Shown: piece by piece, positions 1 to 17,126 of the stretch
How the letters are laid out: every line of letters begins with the position of its first letter
Position numbering within the stretch: position 1 is the first letter of the stretch
Origin: Gnetum montanum
Lineage: Eukaryota; Streptophyta; Gnetopsida; Gnetales; Gnetaceae
Direction: 5' to 3'
Length of the DNA: 64,000 nucleotides
NCBI GenBank assembly: GCA_015680685.1
Contig: MNCI01007937.1
Span: 945,529-1,009,528 of the forward strand
The notes under the pieces: model-generated
What the model saw: only the letters and a program-made list of their open reading frames with translations
Databases searched by the model: none
What the model was told of the DNA's origin: nothing
Made by a program: the position numbers and the translations under genes

Positions 1-519
1 CAACCCATACCTCCAACACAACCACCACCTTATGCATCTTATATTCCTCCTAACTTTCAACATTCTTATCCTTTCCCTCCTTCCATAGTGCCACCAACCA
101 TTCCTAAGGTGTTTGTGCCATAGCAACAACCCATGAACAACACTTGTGCTACTGCTACTAACAGCAGTGAGAAGCCTCCTCAACATCAAAAGTGTCCTTT
201 TTTTAAACATGGCCATAGGAAGGGACAACATAACTCTGAGGCCACTGCATCTTCCAACGTAGCACAAGTCCCACACTGTGGTGCACCCCTACCTTCAAAC
301 CCAACACCTCATGTAACTTCATCAGGGCCACCAACTTACACTCCAACAACCATACGGCCCAATGAACACAACCATGGGAGGCATCAGCCCAATCCTTGCA
401 TACCATCTAACGGTCACAAACATCATAGTGGGTCAGCTCATTATCCGGGAACTACATCATATACAATGCTCCACTATGCTTATTATAATCAAGTGTGTGA
501 ACCCCAAGGGGATAAGTAG
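1..519 (+). pseudogene. A1 gag, C-terminal part (broken)
   Basis: This is the proline-, histidine- and asparagine-rich C-terminal tail of an Athila-like Gag polyprotein. The frame is open from base 1 except for a TAG at 121-123, where the A3 copy has CAA. It ends at 517-519, after a YYNQVCE-like tail shared with A3 (26513-27013). A basic stretch with PFFKH is conserved between the copies and could bind RNA. No protease follows the stop in either copy. The globular capsid part would lie to the left of the window. Confidence 0.7.
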
Positions 520-2497
520 AGACCGGTTTCAATACTTCCAATATGCAAGGATCCTTATTTCCCATTTATTAATCATTGCCATACTCAACCGTTTAGTTAT
601 GGGGGATATCCCCCATTTCAATAGCAAGCAGGATTAATAAATATTTTTCATCTTCTTTAATTTTACAACTTTTTTTTTTCATTTTTTCATTTTTTTTCAA
701 CTTTTTGTGTTTTATCTTTTTCTGTGTTTGTATTTTCACGTTTTTGTAAGTAATCTCATCTACGAATAAAACACTCATGTGGATCGTTGGTTGAGGTGTG
801 TTTTATGTTATTAAGTCATGAGTGATCAATTATTTGAAACAGTGAGCCCACTACATCCACTCATCCACTTTATAAATAAGAGGGTCTGTTCATGGGTACA
901 GTGATATTCTTGAAATTTCTAAAACTTAAAATTAATTTTGTGTTCATTGTACCCAAAATGAAGAAGGATGGACCAAGAGGGAATGATTAGGGTGTGACAT
1001 CAAGGGAACTTTTGGATTCTCTTTGGTGACATTTGTGGGAGTTTTCATGCAATATGGTTGTACTAAGATCCTTGTAGATCTAATGAAAAATGGGAGTAAG
1101 AGTAATCAAAAAGGGCACTCGAAAATCAAACGCTGTTCTAGGGGGTTCCACTGGAAAGACATGCACCCATGCATGAAGGTTGGCGACTTCTATGGATTTA
1201 GTAAAGTGAAAAGAAAAAAAGAGAGAAAAGAAAAAGAAAAAAATAAAGTGCCATAAAACAAAAAATCACTCCTCCCTTGTACTAAACGCCAAGTGATCGT
1301 ATGCCTTGTTGTTATGGTACTCTCATAGTTGTTCATCATGGGATGAAACAATGCGATGTCACTGTTTAGACGGATGGACTTGGTCCTGATCTTGGAATGA
1401 TGGGTTAATGACACCTTAATCATGTTTTACATGCAGGATTCATTGTGCCCTGGGTCAGATACCTCATGTCCCAATCTCTACGATCCCTTTCTATACTTCA
1501 TCTCATCTCACTGTTTGTGTAATTGTAGCTTGTGACCCATGTAACATAAAATTTTCATCTCATTCCAATGATATTTACATGTGTGTGTTTTGTGGAGTTA
1601 GTGCAGATTACAATTAACCCTTCTAGTGCCCACAGACACTTTAAGTGTGATTACACAAGGGCATAATAGGTTGAAACCTACTTTTGGGAGGACCCACTTA
1701 TGTAATTTTGTTGTAATCTTCATTAATTCTCTAGCTAGAATACACAATTTCTTACCCTCAGCTTAATTTTTCATAATTTTCTTTTCCTTATTACCATCAC
1801 ATAGCCTTTTTCTCTACCATCCGAGGTCCTTATTGATAAATTCCACACCATCAAAATTTTCGTGCCTTTAGAACTAGTTGAATTACCCTAGAACCCTTTA
1901 ACAATCGTTCAGATATCCTTAGTTTATGTTGTTTAATTTCAAAGAATTATTAAAAATTCGGTACATTCTCTAAGTGCCCTAACATCAATAAAAATATATA
2001 TACATGACCCCCCTGTGCTAATCAACATTATTTGCAACTGTTCACGCAGGGGAAGTTTTTCAAATTTCTCTCTACGACTTGCGATTGCGCATCCCTTGCT
2101 TCCATATCCATAACTCGCTCGTTGGTACTCCGATTTTCATTTCGTCTAAACCTACTTGACCTAGGAGTGTCCGCTTAGTAGTGGGGGAGGGGGCACATGC
2201 CAAATGGTGCATAAATTTTTTGAAATTCATCATCACCCAAAGGACATATTTAAGGGTAATTAGTTCTAAAATTAAGAATAGAATGTGTCAAAAACAATTT
2301 CATCCCCATAGCTATACCAGAAAATTAAATTTGGAAACCACCTAAGCAAAAAGGACTCAACACTATAATCTTTTGAGGACATGTACTTCCAATAATTAAC
2401 ATCACATGGAAATAAAGTAAATCCATTAAGGTAAGTAGTAAGGTATAACCTAACTTTGGTAACAACCTTACTAACAATTGGTCCTGTGTGATTGCAG
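520..2497 (+). other. A1 internal non-coding region
   Basis: No gene is seen here. The stretch contains T-rich tracts (about 640-760), then sequence shared at high similarity with A3 27020-28980, including the block around 781-960 and the 'gaggacccact' motif near 1690. Around 1990-2060 A1 has an AT-rich stretch (aaaatatatatacatg) where A3 has palindromes and a clear TATAAATAGG. A purine-rich run at 2180-2195 resembles an internal polypurine tract. ORFs of 60-90 codons here have no conserved counterparts and are taken as chance. Confidence 0.5.
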
Positions 2498-3010
2498 ATG
2501 GCCCTGAAATGTAGACAATAGGAAGGTCCTACTCAAGGTGCGATCGAACGATTTCAAAGAGGTGGAAGATAAGATCCAACCAAACAACATGTAGAATAGG
2601 AGGAACAATCATTCAACATTCATCAAGAAGATCCTCCTACCGTACGGTCCAAGTAGGCAGAAGTAGGAGATACCCTCTCTGAAAGCGGTGCTTGGTACTT
2701 GGGGGAAACGTACCAATTTTGGCACAATAAAGAAGAAGGAACCATAGTTAACATTTGTGGTATGACTATTGATTTCTCTGTTCAAGCCATTTTGAAACTA
2801 TTAAACCTTCCGAATACAGGGCCAAAAGTTGCTCAGAACCAACTGTACACTTTCAGAATCGAGCAACTTAATAAACTATTGATAGAATAAAAGGGTGGCA
2901 AAAGAAAAAGAGAAGGCTGATTGGGCTGCCTCTATGGAACAAGTGCAAACTTACACATATGCCAAGGCACTCAAGGCCTTGTAAGAGGAGAGACTCCAGG
3001 CCATACTTTA
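2498..3010 (+). pseudogene. A1 accessory ORF remnant (plant-transposon-protein type)
   Basis: The ATG at 2498 lies directly after an acceptor-like tgattgcag, as in A3 at 29034. A short open stretch at 2699-2890 reads LGETYQFWHN...ICGMTIDFS...LNLPNTGPKVA, which matches the A3 accessory ORF. The sequence then jumps, within a few codons, to the EQLNKLL segment that in A3 lies about 1.2 kb further on, so A1 carries an internal deletion. Several in-frame stops are present. Similar ORFs in Athila elements are grouped as putative plant transposon proteins; their role is not known. Confidence 0.6.
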
Positions 3011-3270
3011 ATGCCATCAAATCCAAGACTTGGAGCGCAAGAAAAGGGAAAGACACCTATGGAGGAGCCACCGCCACCAGGAACTACATGAGTTCCACCC
3101 ATTTTGTAATCATTGGATTTTCTATGTGTTGTGTCTATATTTTCTTTCTTCTCACACTGCGGCATTATCCCATTTTTCCATCTAATAATCCCATACCTAT
3201 CCATTGTGTAATCAATGTAGCTTGTTCTCACTTTAACTTGAGGACAAGTTTTCATTCAGTCGTGGGGGTA

Positions 3271-4236
3271 TGATGAGACATGAAATTGCTCATATTGCTA
3301 ACAGTCGCGATAAGGCACCCACGATAACGCACCCGCATTATCTCATCTGTTTGCAATATCGCATATGCGATATCTCATGGGTCATGATATCATGTACGCG
3401 ATATCTCATCTGCTCGCGATATCGCAACCTGCCGCAATATCTATAAATAAGAGGTGAATCTCCCTCATTTGGCATCCCAGTTTTATTGTAGTGAAACTCT
3501 GGCAGTTTGATCCCTCTAGAGTTAGATTTTTTTCCCATGTCTACCCACAGTGTGGTGAATGTAATTGTACAGTGTCTTATTCGAGTGTGACGTACTTGGA
3601 CATGCACATGACTGGCAATAAAGATCGAGATTACTTCATCAGTGTAGCATTCACTTTGTTATTTACTTTGTTTATTTCTTTAATGTTATTTACTGTTTTC
3701 TCTCTCACCCTTAAACTCCTAGAACGCGGAACGAGTACAACTTGATTATGAGCATTTAAGTGTGACTGCTTGGTATCCCAGTGGCATAGCTAGGATTTGT
3801 GCTTGGTAATCCCAGTGGTGTATTTGGGATCTGTGCTTGGTAATCCCAGTGGCATACCTAGGATTTGCGCTTGGTAATCCCAGTGGTAGTCGTGCACGAG
3901 TTCCAAGATGTGTACAGTTGATCAAGGAATCGGTTGCTCGTCGCACTTAGGCTAGATTAGATTCTCTTCCCCTTTTCTTCCTAGCTTATCTTAGTTAATA
4001 TTCTTTTCCATTGCCTTCAAGAGTATCATAGATTAGGAACACATCATACACCTCACTTTGGACTAAACCATACGTGACAAATATAAATACTAGTCCAGGT
4101 GGGAAGATAGCAAACTGCGACCTAAGGTTAATGATCTAGGTGCCACAACTAGTTTGTCTGCGGAGTTCAACCAGATCGTGCGTGAGAACGCTCGTATTCG
4201 TATGGTTGAGCATAGGGGTACCTCTGCCGCTCATTA
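3271..4236 (+). repeat. A1 3' LTR
   Basis: The LTR begins TGATGAG directly after the purine-rich tract cagtcgtgggggta (3257-3270). It ends ...GCTCATTA, where intact relatives end CTCATCA. The U3 carries several gatatcgc-type palindromes (about 3340-3430), followed by the TATA box ctataaataagagg near 3441. It aligns along its length with the A3 5' LTR (24013-25016), including the repeated 'cttggtaatcccagtgg' block at 3770-3890. Confidence 0.85.
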
Positions 4237-4809
4237 GTAATGTAATAAGTTCTTGAGTGTGATGGGGTTTGGCAGCTATCCTAACCCTAACTTCGATTTC
4301 CCCTTTTGAACCTATTTTCGCAAAAAAGGGCAAATAATCCCTTTCCATGCATTTTTTTCTCAATGTCAAGAAAAAAAAGAAAAAAAAAGGTTCCAAGGAA
4401 AAATCCAAAAGTTGTAGCTAGCCATGATCTAATGTGAGCCTGTCCTCCTCATTAAGTTTAGTATGGGTCTTATGCTCAAAGTAGTCTGCATGTTGTTGAA
4501 TTTTACTTTGTAAGAAGATTGGGAATGTGATCTTAGTTATATTTTTATTTCATATATATATATATATATCCACTTAGTTAAAATAATGAAATATATATTT
4601 AGAGTTTAATTAAATAAGATGGTGTGGTTTGGGTGGCTCATGTCTAGTTCTTGTCTAATTATATGGTTATTTTAATCATGTTTAATTTACTTTTAAGTTT
4701 CCATTTGCTTGTTTTGTGATGTTTGTGATTCCCTACCTATTGCATCATTTTAAAATTTTTGTGGTCTTGTTCCTTGCACTTGCATGCAATTAAAAGTTTT
4801 GGGGCTAAG
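4237..4809. other. AT-rich spacer with (AT)n microsatellite
   Basis: No gene is visible. The stretch holds a poly-A/G run near 4366-4390 and an (AT)n run near 4553-4569. Codon structure and similarity to the other repeats in the window are absent. Confidence 0.5.
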
Positions 4810-5880
4810 TGTTGATGTCAACACTCCCATGCTCTCATGGGGCCATGATTATCAATGTCTCTATTTCTCTCTCTTAATAACCACAGTAAAAATCGTGCGA
4901 GTAGTGGTGGTCATTGATGGCGATGGTTGTAGACATTAGTGGCAGACATTTTGGAAGTTATGGACATAGTGGGCACTTAACTTGGAGATTGTGGGTTGTA
5001 ACAGCCAGGTGGTGGCCTTTTATGGTAGTGATTGTAGTCATTACTGGTGTAGCCATTGTAGTAGAACATGGGTGCCATTATTGGTTGGTCATAGCGATTA
5101 TAAAAAGGGGGCCTTCTTTCTTCCCCAAGGGGGAGGGGGCTCTTTCTATCAATCTTGAGGGGCAACTTCCTCTTTAGAAGAAACAGTTTCCTCCTTTCTT
5201 TTCTTTTCTTTACAGGCTTCTAGCTGATCTTCAAGGAGAGTCCAAAGCAGGAGGCAGCAGCTCAAAATCAGATCCTTGCGGGTCTTCTTAATGATAGTAA
5301 GAGGGTCCTCTCTCTCTTCTTTCTTTTTTCGACAATGTAGGCAGCACAACCCATGCGCAAGACATGAGACGTGTGGTTTTCTTTAGGTTGATAACTTGTC
5401 TTGGTGGTGCAAACATGGGTGGATGATCTTTCTCTCTACAGCAGTGCACAAAAGGTGGTAGATGTCAGCAAACTTTGAGGACCGCAATGGCTACCCTGTG
5501 AAGATTGCGATGGCAGTCTCTCTTTCTCTCTTTCTCTCTCTCTCCCTCTCTCGTAGTGACCACGGTCTTCCTGCCCAACAATGGATACCATTGGCAGTCA
5601 CGGATCGGCAGCATCAGCAGGAGCAAGGAAAATTCATTTCGTTTAGTTACTTATTGTATTCTCAACTTTGAGACAATTATTCAATTTAAATTTAGATTCA
5701 TTCAATTTAAATTTATATTTTTTTTTGGTTTGGTTTACTATTTTCAAAAAGCCACATAACCCTCTCTAGCTAACACGATTCTCGGGTTTCCATACCCATA
5801 CGAGAGGCACCCTAGGCAATAGTCTCCTAAAACGAGTTTTTTTTCCTAGTATTGGTGCGTCCAAAATTTATGCATCAACA
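4810..5880. repeat. Possible degenerate solo LTR
   Basis: The segment is bounded by perfect 8-base inverted ends, TGTTGATG at 4810 and CATCAACA at 5873-5880, with the TG...CA form of LTR termini. It contains a CT microsatellite at about 5517-5553 and G/C-rich runs near 5100-5160. The five-base flanks (ctaag and atctc) do not match, so no target duplication supports it, and no second copy is in the window. ORFs such as 4914-5177 and 5505-5759 are low-complexity and not credible genes. Confidence 0.3.
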
Positions 5881-7797
5881 ATCTCAAAAAGGCCTAAATG
5901 TTCCATGATAATACTAACATTTTGATGTGGAGGAAAAGGCCCCCATCCTTAATTTTTTAAGCTTATCATTTGCCTCACAATTCAAAGATTGAATTGAATT
6001 TGAGGGTTATTATGTCTAAAAACCCAAATGACATATTAAAAAAATATTATATTTGTATCATGAAAATTAATTATCAACTCAGCAAAGTAGCTGATTAACA
6101 ATGGATGTAATAGGAAAAGATCACATAGACCTTTTGTTGTAATATTATATTTTTGTTTTAAATGTTCAAGTTTCAGAAAACTAAGAAAAAGATGTTACTC
6201 ATCCGCAATATCTCTTAATCCACATACCCTACATGTGTGTTCTTCTATAGAAATATGCATCCATCTTTCACTTTCTATTCTAAGATGATGTGAACTCAAA
6301 AGGATCTAGTGGAATGAAAATATGACATCTCATTTGGAGTATAGTTGATAAATAGTGAACTTCTAACTTTAAGAGATTACCTCTTATACATTCCAAATTA
6401 AATTTTTTTCTTTTGTTTTACATTTGACCATAACTTTATTAGAACATGTTGCATTACTTTAAATCTCCTCCAATGAGATATCCCAAGTTTTTGACAATTG
6501 TATCCCTTGAAAATACAATCCCTACCTACCCTATGATGTTTTCAAAAACTACTTTAGAAAATTTGATTATTCTGGTCTTTTGCCAATTTTTGAATATAAG
6601 CAATAAATTGATAAATACCCTTTGCTTCTAGAGGAAGTAGATTACACTTCAACAAATGCATGGAATTGGGTATTTGAACTTTCATCTTTACTTCATCAAG
6701 TGAAAATATTTTCTATACTCTTTCAATGAGTTGCACTAAGGACATGCCCCTAGGCTAGCAACATAGCAAGTGAAAAGAGGGTGTCATGCACGAGCTAAAC
6801 AACTAGCCAACTAGCCTTACATTTATCTTTAATTGCATAAACAACTTTCATTCCCCAAAATCATCATTTTAGTTTTCTCTACATTGCATTGACATAAATG
6901 TAAGTTGACCTTTAAGTAAATTCCCATTATTTTCTTTTTGTAGGATAAAAAATGGTCATATGTTTGTAGAAATAATTACTTTTACTGATCGTTAATGCCA
7001 TTTTCTCTTCAGCATCGAATATAAAACATTTTTTTATGACAAACACAACAAAGTGCCTTTTGCAATTTGCTTCAGTTCTGCATTCTTGTATTGGCTTGTA
7101 ATATTCATTTGGTGGTTCACTGACGTAAAACTTAAGTCATATCGTTGCATGATCTACGCATTTCATACACAGAACCGTTTCCTATTCCCATCAGGAGTTT
7201 CACGTGGAATGCCCCCGCCACATCCAATGCTCTATACTTTAAGCGAATTCTAAGTTGTTTCCTACCTAAAACACGGAAGGTGACAATTTTGCCCCAAAGT
7301 ATTCCACATCACTCGTGTTTTCTTTAATGAATTCAATGTTTCACGTTTCAGTCGTCAAATTTGAGACTCATCTGCAAACTTCCAAAAGATTTCAAATACC
7401 AGGAAACCACGCTGGTCACTCACAAACTTTCACAACAGAAGAAGCACCGTAATCGTAATCTCACCGTCAGCAATTGCGGTTTCCATTCAATTTCACAGTT
7501 GCAGATCCTTTTCTTTTCAATGTCTGAACAGGCCCCACAGTAATAAGGAAGTTGCAGACATGTGCGGTTCACGCAATAGATCTGACAGAGATAACCTGCA
7601 TACCGTAAACTATCTCTGTACTTTTCTTGCAATCCGTGCCGGAAACGTGCAACCGCTGCCAAATTGCTTTTTGCGTTATTTACACTCCAAGTAACCAGGA
7701 TTCTTGCGGCTGAAAGACACGCTAAAAGCATATGGTTAAAGCAGAAAAAGAGCTGTCACCCAGAGGCTCAATGCTCTCATGAGGCTCCCAGGAGGGC
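5881..7797. other. AT-rich intergenic DNA, nothing recognised
   Basis: I see no gene, RNA gene or element boundary. ORFs up to about 100 codons occur on both strands, but they have biased composition and no recognisable motifs. Confidence 0.5.
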
Positions 7798-8040
7798 TGA
7801 TACATAACCGAAAGCTTAATTTCTTTCAAAATGGCAGATACATGACCGAAAGCTTAATTTTTGTTTGGAGTGGCAAACGCATGACCGAAAGTTTAATTAG
7901 TTTCTTTCAGAGTAGCTTAATTTCTTCTGGAGTTACAGATACATGATTGAAAGCTTAGTTTCTTTCGGCGTGGCTCTGTTGAGGATTGATTCCAAAAGCT
8001 TAGTTTTTTATGGAGTGGCTCTGTCTAGACTCGAATCCAA
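7798..8040. repeat. Short tandem array, unit about 40-48 bp
   Basis: Five or six imperfect units share 'acatgaccgaaagcttaatt' followed by 'tctttc.g.gtggc'. Units begin near 7801, 7837, 7876, 7937 and 7982. The array lies about 1 kb upstream of the glycosidase start codon and is unrelated to the retroelement repeats. Degeneracy increases to the right. Confidence 0.7.
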
Positions 8041-8797
8041 AACTCATTACTTAATACATTATTATCATACCAAATGATAGCCATGCATGCTAAGATTATC
8101 CAAAACTACTAACCATATAAAATTATATGAAAACTCAATCTTCCTTACCTTTAGCAGGTTAGCCCATATTGTTAAGATAAAGGCTTCAGGAGGATGATGG
8201 ATGATGATGATATCAGCAGTAAGGAAGACCCGGTAAAAGTAGTGCAACAAAGCACATCTTTGAACACGACATTCTGGATGGATAAACGATGATACAGTGC
8301 ATCATCCTGAGAATGCAATGCATGAGAGGCATACTCTGTTTTTAGCAACAAGTGCCGCGTACAACTGACTGTGCTAGCGCTGACCCACATGGAGAATTCA
8401 ACCTATGATTTGTTTAGTGGGTTTTCTGGTCAGAGTTTGCTTGTTTCATGGCTGCGGCACCCGCCTTTGAACGAAACAGTTTTCACTTTTCACAAATGGG
8501 GAACTAAATCAACTAATAGTAACAGAGCCGTTTGTAACGAATCATTTTATATTCAAAACGATGCAGATTGGACAATGGGCTCATGCCAATTGCCACTTTC
8601 GCGTAGATCCATCCCACCAACTTCCGTGCGGACAACGAATTCTGTAGCCTGACCCCGCTGTGTCTTGACTTGACTGGGTCCGATCGGATTGTGTTTGTTT
8701 TCGCAGATCTAGTCGATTCTTAACTACCCTGCCAGCGCCAGTCTATGAAATTTCGAAATCAAATTTAAAACGTGGGTAGCTGTCCCTGTGTGTGTAG
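8041..8797. other. Upstream region of the glycosidase gene
   Basis: No gene is evident. The stretch probably holds the distal promoter. It includes several gatgatgatg-type runs near 8194-8220. The ORF at 8371-8652 has no family features. Confidence 0.4.
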
Positions 8798-8809
8798 ATA
8801 TATATATAT
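8798..8809 (+). promoter_or_regulatory. Candidate TATA region of the glycosidase gene
   Basis: An alternating (AT)6 run lies about 190 bases before the start codon. It is the only TATA-like sequence at a plausible distance, but a dinucleotide run is weak evidence. Confidence 0.4.
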
Positions 8810-8946
8810 GTATCTGGAGGTTGTTAGATTCCCCAATTGGAAGAGCAAGCCACATTCAGTTGTTGCAGATTGCAAATTTTTCTGAAGCAAAAAAAGAACG
8901 ATTGCAATTTCTGGCTGAAGATTAGAAGAGGCGGTTCTTCTGTTGC

Positions 8947-8985
8947 ATGATTCTGGTACTGACTGGTATTTGGCTGAGTTTTTGA
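8947..8985 (+). CDS. Upstream ORF of 12 codons in the glycosidase leader
   Basis: This short ORF (ATG at 8947, TGA at 8983-8985) encodes a hydrophobic peptide, MILVLTGIWLSF. It ends ten bases before the main ATG at 8995. If the transcript starts near 8830 it would be the first ATG of the mRNA, and could lower or condition translation of the enzyme. This is inferred from position only. Confidence 0.4.
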   Translation: MILVLTGIWLSF

Positions 8986-8994
8986 GAGAAAAAT

Positions 8995-13634
<4,640 letters not shown>

Positions 13635-15958
13635 AAATTATTATTATCATAATTCTTGATCTGCATTGTAGGGCTTTAGTTTCGGTGTCTTTAATTCTTT
13701 CATTGATTTTGATTACCATTCTCGGCATTTCTTAAACACGGATGTTATCGCCGGGGAATGATAAATTCCAATACTCCACGGATTGCAAGTTAGCGACGAC
13801 AATGTGTATATATTTCCTTTAGGAGAAGTTTCCAGTGAAGTGTGAAACTGTTATGTACCAGCACTGTGCTCATGGGTGATAAATTGACGAGCACACATGA
13901 GTGAAATGTTGTGCAATGGATTTGAAAAACTAAGTAAAGTTTTGTATGAGCCTGCTGGAGTACAGATAAATTTCTTACCGTGAAGCTTTACCGCTTATGA
14001 CTTAGGTTGGGATTAACTTATTGCTGTAAGACTATGGTAAGATGCATAAAATACTCGCTCAATTATTGAGCTAGAAATATTGGAGGTTTTAATTTCAAAT
14101 TTAATAAAAGGTTTGCAACAAATGCTTAGTGCTCTTTGACTTTGTCAAGATTCTATAATGTTTAGAAAACTAAAATAATGAGTTTACATACATAACCAGA
14201 CATATAATTTTAATGTAGGAAATAACCAAGTGGAGAGAACCTTATAAATATTTTGACTTAGACTGATCATATAATTATAATTAAGATCAATGCATTGTTT
14301 AAATAGTTAACAGCAGAATGAAGCCTTATTTGCTTTAAAAATTTGATGATCATCATAATTATCCTAACAACAAAATGAGATAGGCTATGCATTAAAAAAG
14401 CAAAGTAAATGTAAGGAAAGAAAGAATCTATTATAGTTAGGGATATCTCAAAGCAACTATACCATGCTATTGTCCAACAAGCTATTTTATATAGACGTGT
14501 CATATAGGGTCTATGTCCTAATAATAAATATTAAAAACAAACAAAAGAAATTCAAAAGCTTTTGCTATATGATGAATTAAGGGTCTTGAAACAAACATGA
14601 TGCCCTTAGAAGTTCAAATTGTTTGTCAACTTATTTAGAAGTTCAAATTTTTTGTCAACTTATAAATTACATGGGTTGTTAATTGTTATTAGATAAGTAC
14701 TAAGAAAACTTTTGATGTTGGTAACTCAAGATAAATGACTATTTTATGAAGGTGCTTTATAGTTTCATAAATATAATATTTAAGAGCATATTCTCTTCTG
14801 ATCCTAAATAGGTTCACAAAATGAAACAAAAAGAATTTTGAAAGAGAGTAATAAATAGTATTATTTGAATAATATGAAAAGAGACTTTACTTTATATTTA
14901 TTGTTATTATTGACCATTTGCAATGTAGAATTAACACGGTACCAAAGGGAATTGGAATGGTTAAGATGATTGTCTTTTTTAATTCAAACCCTCAAAAGTT
15001 AGCAGGCGGCTATCAATGGTAACATGCTCAGCTTTTGCCTTTTAAAGCTTGCGATGAAACATGCAGACAACTCATAAACGTCACAAACCGGATAAGCATC
15101 CAAATTACGGGGTGGGTGGTGACGGTTTTTATTGGTGCAATAGTTGCTTTACTTTAGAAACAATTAAACCATCCTTTATTTGCTGCCCGTTTAGGCCCGT
15201 TTGTAGATGAAGAATTGGACGTGGCAATCCTTATCCAATAGGCATATCTCACAAGTTATAGCCAGTGACGTGGCATTCATTTTGATTTGCAGGAAAAAGC
15301 CACCATAGGACGTTTGAAGTGGATAAGGTTCGTGATTCTTACGTGTGGTCTATTTATTCTTGAGGATGCTAAAGGCAAGAGCCATATTAAATCAAATAAT
15401 CAATGGCATTCTGAAGAGTACGCCACGCATAGCGCAATATTAAAATGCTAAAACCCTCTCGTACAATTCGTGAAAAGTATTTGGATGGTTGCCTGTTTTA
15501 ATTTATAATTTTTACGATTTTGATAATTAGTTTAAAGGTGTTTACCCTTTAAAAAAAATAGTTTAAATGTGTTTTCAAAGGATAAAATATCTTAAATACA
15601 TGCATGCTAAAGCTTTCACTATTTTAGACTTGAATTTTTAGATATTGTATTTGATTATAGAATTAAAACTTAATTTTTATTTATGTATATTGAGACCATA
15701 TGGGTTTATCAAACCAATTTTAGAATTTTTTTTTCCAGAATTTTTTGTACATAGATCATAGTAGCCCATTGGAATCGAACCTATGACCTAGTTTTCCATG
15801 ACAAGACACTGCAAAATTGATTATAAGTGCACTCCAAGACATATAGCTAACCATGCTTGTCCATTGGAGAGATTTGATGCACTATAGAAAGGGGTTCTAG
15901 TGGTATTCTCAAAATCCTTGAAGTTGATAATTACTATTTGTAATGAGTTCTTCCTTAT
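13635..15958. other. AT-rich intergenic DNA downstream of the glycosidase
   Basis: No gene is seen. The 3' UTR of the glycosidase must end in the first few hundred bases; 'ataaat' hexamers occur near 13875 and 13965, but none is clearly the signal. The rest is AT-rich, with short ORFs lacking motifs. Confidence 0.5.
15762..15862 (-). repeat. tRNA-related sequence (SINE or tRNA pseudogene)
   Basis: On the minus strand a good B box, AGGTTCGATTCCAATGGG, lies in a sequence with some tRNA-like spacing. The A box is poor and the stem pairing does not support a working tRNA. A decayed SINE head is the simplest reading. Confidence 0.35.
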
Positions 15959-16049
15959 TAATGAGTGGTGGAGCAATCCAACACCCAACCATACAAGTCA
16001 TAGGTGTTTACATGCAACCAAATCATAATTTGTGGACAAGGCAATGTGA
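15959..16049 (-). repeat. Inverted Athila-like LTR, left piece
   Basis: TAATGAGTGGTGG...CCCAACCATAC is the reverse complement of the 3' end of the A2/A3 LTR (GTATGGTTGAGTGTAGGGG...CTCATCA). The piece stops at the target duplication of A2 (atatg, 16050-16054) and continues on the far side of A2 at 23337. Confidence 0.65.
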
Positions 16050-16054
16050 ATATG

Positions 16055-16981
16055 TGATGAGACGCGATATCGCATCCCATGCGATATTGCGTACGTGATA
16101 TCGCAGTCCACCGCCAAATCTATAAATAAGAGGCAGCACTCCCCTCATTTCTCATCCTAGGCTAGAAGTAGCGAAGCTCTGGTAGTTTAGTCACTCCAGA
16201 GATAGAATATTTTCCATGTGCTCGCAGTAGGAGTCCCCAAGTGAACGGATCTTTATTCGAGCAGCTTTGTACTTGAACACAAGTTGTGTACGGCAATAAA
16301 GACGAGCTTTGTGGATAAACCTTGCAATGCATGGAATAGGTTTATTACATGTTATTTCCTACCTGTCATTTATTACATGCATTAGCACGGCATGAGTATG
16401 ACTTGGTTGCAAGCATTGATGAATGTGTACGGCTAACCAAGGAATTGGCTACTCATCGCGATTAGATTCTCTCACCCTTGTCTCCTAGAATGCGGGATGA
16501 GTACGACTTGATTACGAGCATCTACGGATGTGTACGGCTAGTCAAGGAATCAACTGCTCATCACGCTTAGGCTAGTTAGGTGCCTCAGTACGACCACTTC
16601 GAGCACGTGCGTTACGTGTGGTGATCCCAGTAACGATTAGTGTTTGGTAGCCAGAGTTGCATAGTTCAGGATGTGTACGGTAAGTGGGAATGGATGCTGA
16701 CGCTAGTTAATTTAGACTTAGGTCCTTAGTTAGAGTTAGTTTCTCAACCCTTCGCTCTTAGTATAGAAGACATAAAACCATAAAAGACCAAAAAAATCAT
16801 ATGCCTCGGACTTACTTAACCATACACCGTGACAACAACAAGTAAGCCTGGGAAGACAACGAATAATTAATCCCAAATGTTCCATGGGGCGTTTAGGCAT
16901 TTAGTCTGCAGAGTTAGACTGGATCATGCATGCTACGCTCATTTCGTATGGTTGAGTGTAGGGGTACCTCGCCACTCATCA
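16055..16981 (+). repeat. A2 5' LTR
   Basis: The U3 has gatatcgc-type palindromes (16062-16107) just upstream of the TATA box tataaataag (16121-16130). The 3' end reads GGGGTACCTCGCCACTCATCA. The palindromic stretch is shorter than in the 3' LTR and accounts for most of the 24-base length difference. Confidence 0.9.
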
Positions 16982-16982
16982 T

Positions 16983-17000
16983 TGGCGCCATTGTTGGGGA
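16983..17000 (+). promoter_or_regulatory. A2 primer binding site (tRNA-Asp type)
   Basis: TGGCGCCATTGTTGGGGA starts one base after the LTR end. It matches the complement of the plant tRNA-Asp(GTC) 3' end except for two C-to-T or G-to-A type changes. Confidence 0.8.
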
Positions 17001-17126
17001 CTAAGTGTTTGTGCGCCGAATAGAACATAAGGGATATCACTCACATCGTTGTGAGCCTTAACGAACCTTTGGGTTAATCAAGATAAAAACAAATTATATA
17101 ACGATGAATTTAGCACACCGATAAAA

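Larger units (their letters stand above)
1..4236 (+). mobile_element. A1: 3' part of an Athila-like Ty3/gypsy LTR retrotransposon
   Basis: Running left to right, this stretch holds the end of a gag-like ORF, a non-coding region with T-rich tracts, a shortened accessory ORF, a purine-rich tract and an LTR. The order and sequence match the A3 element at 24013-31149, about 25 kb away (for example the end of gag, and the 'gggaggacccact' stretch near 1686 and its counterpart near 28139). The 5' end of A1 lies outside the window. No reverse transcriptase or integrase is present. The accessory ORF has lost its middle relative to A3. The element is dead. Assignment to the Athila side of Ty3/gypsy rests on the tRNA-Asp-type primer site in its relatives and on LTR similarity. 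Confidence 0.8.

Noticed and set aside
5462-5759. Overlapping ORFs rich in Leu, Ser and Phe
   Set aside because: They arise from a CT microsatellite and AT-rich DNA.
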